NCBI RefSeq assembly: GCF_963169125.1
Contig: NC_084796.1
Coordinates: 213,593,948 to 213,657,947, forward strand
Length of the DNA: 64,000 nt
Origin: Humulus lupulus
Lineage: Eukaryota > Streptophyta > Magnoliopsida > Rosales > Cannabaceae
Direction: 5' to 3'
Shown here: one piece after another, positions 58,563 to 64,000 of the stretch
How positions within the stretch are numbered: position 1 is the first letter of the stretch
Layout: every line of letters begins with the position of its first letter
The notes under the pieces: model-generated
The model's input: only the letters and a program-made list of their open reading frames with translations
Database searches by the model: none
Told to the model about the DNA's origin: nothing
Program-made: the position numbers and the translations under genes

Positions 58563-59081
58563 TGTTGGGAAAACCTATTGCAATAAACAAAAAAAATTCT
58601 CTCTTTCTATGTCAAAAATGAGATTACTTATCAAACACCACAACTAGCAATATCAACCAAAGCAACACAAACAATATAAATCATAAACAATGATAATAGT
58701 GAGACACCAAGATTTTTACGTGGAAACCCAATGTGGGAAAAACCACAGGGACCATAGTCCGCTTAAATCATCCACTGTCACCAAAGTCTAATAATGGGAT
58801 TACAATGTTCTTCTCTAGTATAACTAGAAGCTCACAACAACATCAAGATTACAATCTTGGATAAAAAATACATATATTTATCATCTATAAAGATGGATAC
58901 ACCAAAGAAAAAGTTTGGGTCTCACCAAATGGGTATAGTGGGAGAGCACCTTAGAGAGGACAAACACCAAATCAGAATTGGTAGATTTGTAGAGCACCTT
59001 GTAAGGATTCACCACCCAAAATTTGAGCTAAAATGGATTAGAATCAACCACTCAGTCTTCAAGTCAAAGTGCCAAAACCCA

Positions 59082-59153
<72 letters not shown>

Positions 59154-59342
59154 TCTCTCCTCTTTCCCTCTTCTTCTTCTCTGTTTTCATAGCTGGGTCC
59201 TCTATCTAAAAAACCACCTGACCCCTTCTTTTCTTTTTGATTAATGCAGCTCACATGAGCTGCCTTCTTCTTTTTTTTTTCTTTTCTTTTGGGCTCAAAG
59301 CCCTTATTTGGTCTTGGGCCAACAATAGGGGGAGACCCAACA
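58563..59342 (-). repeat. 5' LTR of copia element 2 (780 bp) with CT microsatellite
   Basis: This is the second LTR copy, with ends TGTTGGG and CCCAACA. A perfect (CT)n run of about 32 units at 59085-59148 accounts for most of the length difference from the 687-bp partner. Long ORFs through this run are artefacts. Confidence 0.88.
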
Positions 59343-59768
59343 AGAAGAGGTTCGATACATGTTGCAAAGTCAGGAAATGAGACTTGATCAACTTAATTCT
59401 CCTGCCTCTACTGATCTCACAACTCCCGGTGCCAATATTGCTACTCAAATGTGTAAAACTTCTCCACCAAAATCGTTTTTTTCTTCCTCTCATTTTTCTT
59501 CTGACCGAGGGTACTATTCTTGAGGTCGTGGTCGTGATCGAGGGGGTTGAGGAAACCATCCCACTTGTCAACTATGAAACAGACTCCGTCATATAGCCTC
59601 CAAGTGCTACAACAAGTTTGAAATAACTTTTCAAGCTCCAAACAACTCCACTAATGTTGCAGCAAACAATTTCTCCACCACAAACCAGCAACCTCGAGAA
59701 ACCAGCCAACAAGCATATTTCTCTTCTTCGTCTAACGACCTTGTAGAAAATGATTAGTACCTAGACAG
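59343..59768 (+). pseudogene. gag: copia 1 gag, second part
   Basis: Immediately after the copia 2 LTR the frame continues as RYMLQSQEMRLDQLN, a conserved gag block, then a Ser-rich linker and a Gly/Arg-rich region (about 59500-59560, with a stop at 59519). Further on come a poor zinc knuckle remnant and FEITFQAPNNSTNVAAN. It reaches the start of the protease motif at 59768, where the next solo LTR sits. Confidence 0.8.
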
Positions 59769-60827
59769 TGTTGGGGATTTATGGCTTACAATTTCTAATC
59801 CAACAATGAATAATGGAAATTAATTCAATATTTCAAACTCTAAGGACTAATCAAGAACCATTTAATGCAAATGTTGATAATAATTAAATAATCATGTTCA
59901 TGGTATGAATGCAAATTTGATTATAAATGATTAAGTGATTAAATAATTATAAGATGAACTTAGAAATATTTAATCAACAATACTAACAACATAAACACAA
60001 TAGAGTGACAAAATACGAGATTAGGGTTATAGAGATACAACATTTTATTTTGAGCAACTTGAATCTTCAACTTGGGGAACTTCTAAGGCTTATACACAAT
60101 AAGAATATTGTTGTCCAAAATTTATATTCCAAGCCTTTCCTTATTTTTTGAAGCCTCAACCAAGTAGAATGTGAATTGGGATTTAACAAGCCTTGAAGCT
60201 CATGCACGTCAAGCAATGCTTGATGAGTTTCATGGAGAAACTAGTAACCTTGAGAGCTAAAGGGGGGGGGGGGGGGGGGGGGAGGGTTGAGAGAGAGAGA
60301 GGTGAGTGATCAATTCACCAATTAACTCAAATGACCCATTTAAATTGTATAGGAACCTCATTAGACTCAACCAATGAGATTAGAGCATTTTAATTTTAAT
60401 TTTGGAGTCAAAATACGTCACTATATGAAATTGTATGGACAGCCCAGGCGACACGTCTCCTAGCACTAGGTGATGCATCGCCTAGCACCAGGTGACACGT
60501 CGCCTGGACTATTGTTTCTTGGCTGAGTGACGCGTCGAGGCAACACGTCTCCTGATTTATTGTTTCTTGGCTGAGCAACGCGTTGAGGCAATGCATCATC
60601 GTTGTCTCTGAATTGGCACTAGAAAACTTGTCTCAAAACATCATCAAATACTCCAAAACTTTTTGGGTACTCTCATATACTCCAAAGAAACGCTTTGGAC
60701 CCAAAAAGATGATTATAAATGTCTATACCAAAAGTCAACTCTTACATGTTGACTTTTGTGAAATCGTTATGGTTTTGCACATTTTCGTGTCGAACCACTT
60801 TTACTATATATTTAATCAATCACAACA
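59769..60827. mobile_element. Solo LTR, 1059 bp, TSD GACAG
   Basis: It begins TGTTGGGGATTT and ends ATCACAACA, flanked by GACAG on both sides (59764-59768 and 60828-60832). Removing it rejoins the copia protease motif, whose Asp codon is in the duplication. A homopolymer of about 22 G lies at 60261-60282. Near 60430-60600 there is a CpG-rich block with GGCGACACGTC-like and GACGCGTCG-like palindromes, and a 48-bp unit (ttgtttcttggctgag...) repeated twice. Confidence 0.92.
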
Positions 60828-61598
60828 GACAGTGGGGCAACTAATCACATCACCACTGATCATAACAACCTGCATTAGTAAAGTGAGTTCAAAGGTAATA
60901 CAAGCTTGCTCATACGTAATGGACAACCATTAATCATAATCTATGTTGGCTCCAATATCTTAATAAACAATAATACCATGACTTCCATTGCGCTTAACAA
61001 TATGCAGTGTGTGCCTCAAATAACCAAAAATATTATCTCTATTTCTCAGCTCACTAAAGAAAACATTGTTTTTGTTGAGTTTCATCATGATTGTTGTATT
61101 GTTAAGGATCTAAATTTGAAGAAGGTGTTGCTTCGGTGAGTGCTAAGTGGAGGCTTGTATCAACTTCAATATATGGGTAGCCATTATCATCAACCAAATC
61201 TGTCAACAATATCAATTTCTGTCATTCAACATTTTTACATTCCAAAAGCGTGAAAAATGTTTCCCAGACAGTGCCTAACTTTCTGTTTCAATCCTTGTTT
61301 GTTGAGTCTGTCGTCTCTAATTCCAACTTAGACTTGTGGCATATGAGACTTGTTCATCCTAATGTTAATGTAATGAAGCATATGCTTATAAATGAAAATT
61401 TTTCTTTCAAACACAATCCAAGATTTTGTGATGCATGTCATATAGGCAAGTCAAAACATAAAAATTATAGCAAATCATTCACAGAGGTTACCAAGCCTTT
61501 AGAATTAATTCATTAAGATGTGTGGGGACCTACCCCAATTTTATCAAAAGATGGTTTTAGATATTATGTGTATTTCATTGATAGTTTCAGCAACTTCA
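60828..61598 (+). pseudogene. copia 1 protease, pre-integrase domain and integrase start
   Basis: The protease motif D-SGATNHIT begins in the target duplication at 60828. After shifts, MTSIALNNMQCVPQITKNIISISQL (60975-61050) is the protease end, and LWHMRLVHPNVNVMKHM with CDACHIGKSKHKNY (61333-61460) the HHCC pre-integrase module. A TAA at 61514 precedes DVWGPTPILSKDGFRYYVYF, the first catalytic Asp region. The CACTA element interrupts at 61599. Confidence 0.85.
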
Positions 61599-64000
61599 CA
61601 CTACTACAAAAAGGTTTTTTAGGGCTTGTATTACGAGCTCTGAAAAAGATTTCAGGGCGTACCCCTCCTGTGCCATCTATTTGAGAGCCTTAAAAAGTAA
61701 AATTTTTTAGGGCGGGCGTTGCGAATCCTAAAAGAATATTTTTAGGACTCACACTGCGTGTCCTAAAAGATCCCGATGAGTGCCTTTAAATAAAGTTTTT
61801 AGGGCTCTCATCGCGTGCCCTAAAAGAATGTTTTTAGGACGTGCAATGAGTGCCCTTAAAAGTTATATTTTTTTTAATTTTTCAAAAAATAAATTATATT
61901 TATTTTAAATTAAAAATTATGATTTAAATGAATTTCCTTTGTCCAATAATCTAAAGTGTATTTTTTTTTCATAAAGCTAGAAGCACAAAGAACAAGCTAT
62001 AAGTAAACACAGTAGAGTCAAAACTAAAATCAGATTATCAAATATATACTTTTACATAATAAAACCAAATTAGCTCAGATTTATGGAACAGAAATAATGT
62101 AACCAAATTGAAGTTTACCATAGAATTGAAATTGCTCAGCATAGCTAGAAAAATAAATCAGATTATGGAATCCATATGTATAGCTCAGCAAAACAAATTG
62201 AGCATAAAAATTATCAAATATGAGAGTAAAATTTATATATAGAGTTAAGAGTAAAAATTATATGATATTGCATGCTAGTTTTTCACAAATAAATCGCAAG
62301 ATTCAAAGTGAAATTGATAAATTTCAGAGTCTACAGACAGCTGAGATATTACTCATCCAAACATCAGATATAGAAATCAATAACCAACCACTAGCATAAC
62401 TCACAACCATTACCCAAGTATCAATATTAAATATTACATTCAAAATCAGATGCATAAAAGATACGAAACTTAATGATACAAGCTTCAGAATTAACAAATT
62501 GTTACATCCAAATCAAGCAGCAAGAACATACAAAAGCATAAAAAAGAGTTAGAAATCAATAACCATAAACAGTTGACAAAATTATATTTTCATATGCACT
62601 TATTCTAATATAAAAATATAATCTAGAAGAAAATCATATTACAATAACCATACATGATTATAAACAAAATTGATGAAAGAAAAACATTTCATAACCCTTT
62701 ATATAATTTTATATATACACATATATAAGAATGATATACCATTTCCATAGCTGTCTAGTTTCACTAAAGGCATCAGGAGGAACATCAATAATTAGTAAGT
62801 GATCAAAAAAACCAAATGTTAAAACTAAAAAAGTAAAATTGGAAGTCATATATTATAGTTATATTTCTTAAAAGCAGAAATGATAAAAAAAAAATATCAG
62901 ACATTTGAAATTTATTAAGAAGACTTCTACACGGCAGAGAAAAATTCATAAAACAAAACTCATAAATTCAAAAGAGAGGATTGTATGAGAATAATAATAT
63001 TGAAAAAGGAAGACAGTAAGGTGAGATGGAAATGTGTTTAAATATATGTGTTTTGATTGGCTGCTAGTTTCTAAGAAGACAAAATTTGAAAGTTAAGAGT
63101 TCGAAACATTCAAAACTTAGAAATAACATCTCGTACTCTGAGGAAGTAAGCGGAGCAATGATTTCTTGTTGCGTTAAAAATCTTGGCTGACACACATATA
63201 CGCATTATTATACTACAATAAAACATCCATAAAGTGTTACTCTATATTAGAATAACTCCCATACGGCCATAAGAAGTTTTAATCCTAACTTAGAATCAGT
63301 TATAAATAAAAATAAACTTCACACTGTAATAAATTATAATATTTGTTAGTCCCACCTTTAGAAATATGCCTTCACACAGTAATATTTGTCTTAATACAAA
63401 CATATCTATATATATAATATCTTATACATACTAAAAATTCATGATAAAATTAATTATCAAATTAGACTCGTAAAATAACTTTATATATTTTCAACATTAT
63501 ATATATATACATTTATGTCTTTTTCTTTTATCAATGTTTATACAGATATAAATGTGTATATTTCTAATATTTTATAAATATAATTCTATTAAGTTATAAC
63601 ATCCTTATAGTAATAAAATATGTTGCTCCCAATATTATTACTATAAAGAGGTTTTGCTGTAATATAGTCGGTCGTAGCAACCATGTGAAAGGCCTAAAGT
63701 CCAAGAAAGACTAAAAAAAAAACATATAAATCAACACACATCTACATATAAATATACATCGAGAGAAAACTTTACATGAATAGTTTACAAGGAAACAAAG
63801 AGTAAGCAAACACAGCCTAGTCAAATTGAAACTATATTATCAAAGTAATATATTTAAATTAAAATCTAAAAGCAGACATAAAATGACAAAAGACAATAAA
63901 TATTCTACTTAATGGAAGAAATCATATCACAAATACTAACACATAAATAAGTCAAAGTTAAAAGCCTTTTTATTATTCAAATCATCCATAAATAACAAAC
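61599..64000. mobile_element. CACTA-type element of the 40033 family, runs off the window
   Basis: It begins CACTACTACAAAAAGG and its first ~260 bases repeat the GTCCTAAAA / TTTTAGGGC pattern of the element at 40033-42193, including the shared strings tatttgagagcctt and gagtgcctttaaataaa. No TTGTAGTAGTG end is found before 64000, so the right end is outside. From about 61870 to 64000 the sequence is AT-rich and I see no gene or domain. Confidence 0.75.

Larger units (their letters stand above)
54084..59342 (-). mobile_element. Ty1/copia element 2 (minus strand), with both LTRs
   Basis: The plus-strand left LTR (54084-54770) and right LTR (58563-59342) both begin TGTTGGG and end CCCAACA. On the minus strand, the 58563-59342 copy is the 5' LTR and is followed by TGGTATCAAGAGC (58548-58560), an initiator-tRNA-type primer site. 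The other LTR is preceded by GGCGGAGGGGTAGATT, a polypurine tract. Flanks are ACAAG and AGAAG, four of five matching. The left flank is only seven bases from the end of the gypsy solo LTR. Gag-pol is incomplete: the segment from gag to pre-integrase is replaced by a truncated LTR, and the RT amino end is deleted. Confidence 0.9.
50611..61598 (+). mobile_element. Ty1/copia element 1, host for four nested insertions
   Basis: The parts that belong to this element are the LTR and gag start (50611-51657), the rest of gag with its zinc knuckle region (59343-59768), and the protease, pre-integrase and integrase start (60828-61598). Between them lie a gypsy solo LTR, a copia element and a second solo LTR; a CACTA element cuts integrase at 61599. 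Joining points are exact because three insertions left readable target sequence. The element is the oldest layer of this region and is full of stops. Confidence 0.85.

Noticed and set aside
58857..59254. ORFs on both strands running through a Ser-Leu or Glu-Arg repeat
   Set aside because: They translate the (CT)n microsatellite of the copia 2 LTR.

Overview
This window looks like repeat-rich nuclear DNA of a eudicot plant. The evidence is spliced alpha-carbonic anhydrase genes with plant-type introns, and many plant-specific transposable elements (chromodomain Ty3/gypsy, Tat-type gypsy with a second RNase H, Ty1/copia, CACTA, MULE with Ulp1-like cargo, and an endogenous pararetrovirus). The species cannot be fixed from the sequence. 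Rosales would be my guess, held with low confidence. No rRNA, tRNA gene, CRISPR array or bacterial operon is visible.

Layout. 1-5017: 3' part of a Tekay-like gypsy element, broken by an 889-bp solo LTR with a TTACG target-site duplication. 5018-7405: its 3' LTR. 7408-9681: a second related LTR lying 2 bp further on. 9682-~17060: a decayed MULE with a DUF1985/Ulp1-like gene on the plus strand and a MURA-type transposase on the minus strand. Three clusters of a CCTCGATAGG-like motif sit in its non-coding parts. 17520-20836: an intact seven-exon alpha-carbonic anhydrase gene (CA1, 273 aa). 21232-26275: a CACTA element (TSD CAT) inserted in or beside the 5' LTR of a Tat-type gypsy element. The decayed Tat gag-pol runs to ~33610 and is interrupted by a copia-type solo LTR (31571-33429). 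33840-34101: a degenerate minisatellite. 34238-~37250: LTR-like and gypsy fragments.

38781-49812: a second alpha-carbonic anhydrase gene (CA2) with the same exon plan. Its second intron is 9.5 kb and holds an almost complete, heavily mutated caulimovirid-like endogenous pararetrovirus in sense orientation, itself split by a CACTA-type element (40033-42193). CA2 exon 3 has a one-base deletion, so CA2 reads as a pseudogene. A foldback MITE lies directly upstream of its TATA box.

50086-50516: a 431-bp LTR mini-element (TRIM type) with exact AAATA duplications. 50611 to 61598: a copia element on the plus strand that received at least four later insertions: a minus-strand gypsy solo LTR (TSD TTACA), a whole minus-strand copia element that itself holds a truncated solo LTR, another solo LTR (TSD GACAG), and a CACTA element that starts at 61599 and runs off the window.

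The two carbonic anhydrase genes are the only host genes I can support. They look like a tandem duplication later pushed apart by transposons. Everything else is selfish DNA, nearly all of it disabled. Exact boundaries are given where terminal motifs and target-site duplications could be read by eye. Other boundaries are approximate and marked so.
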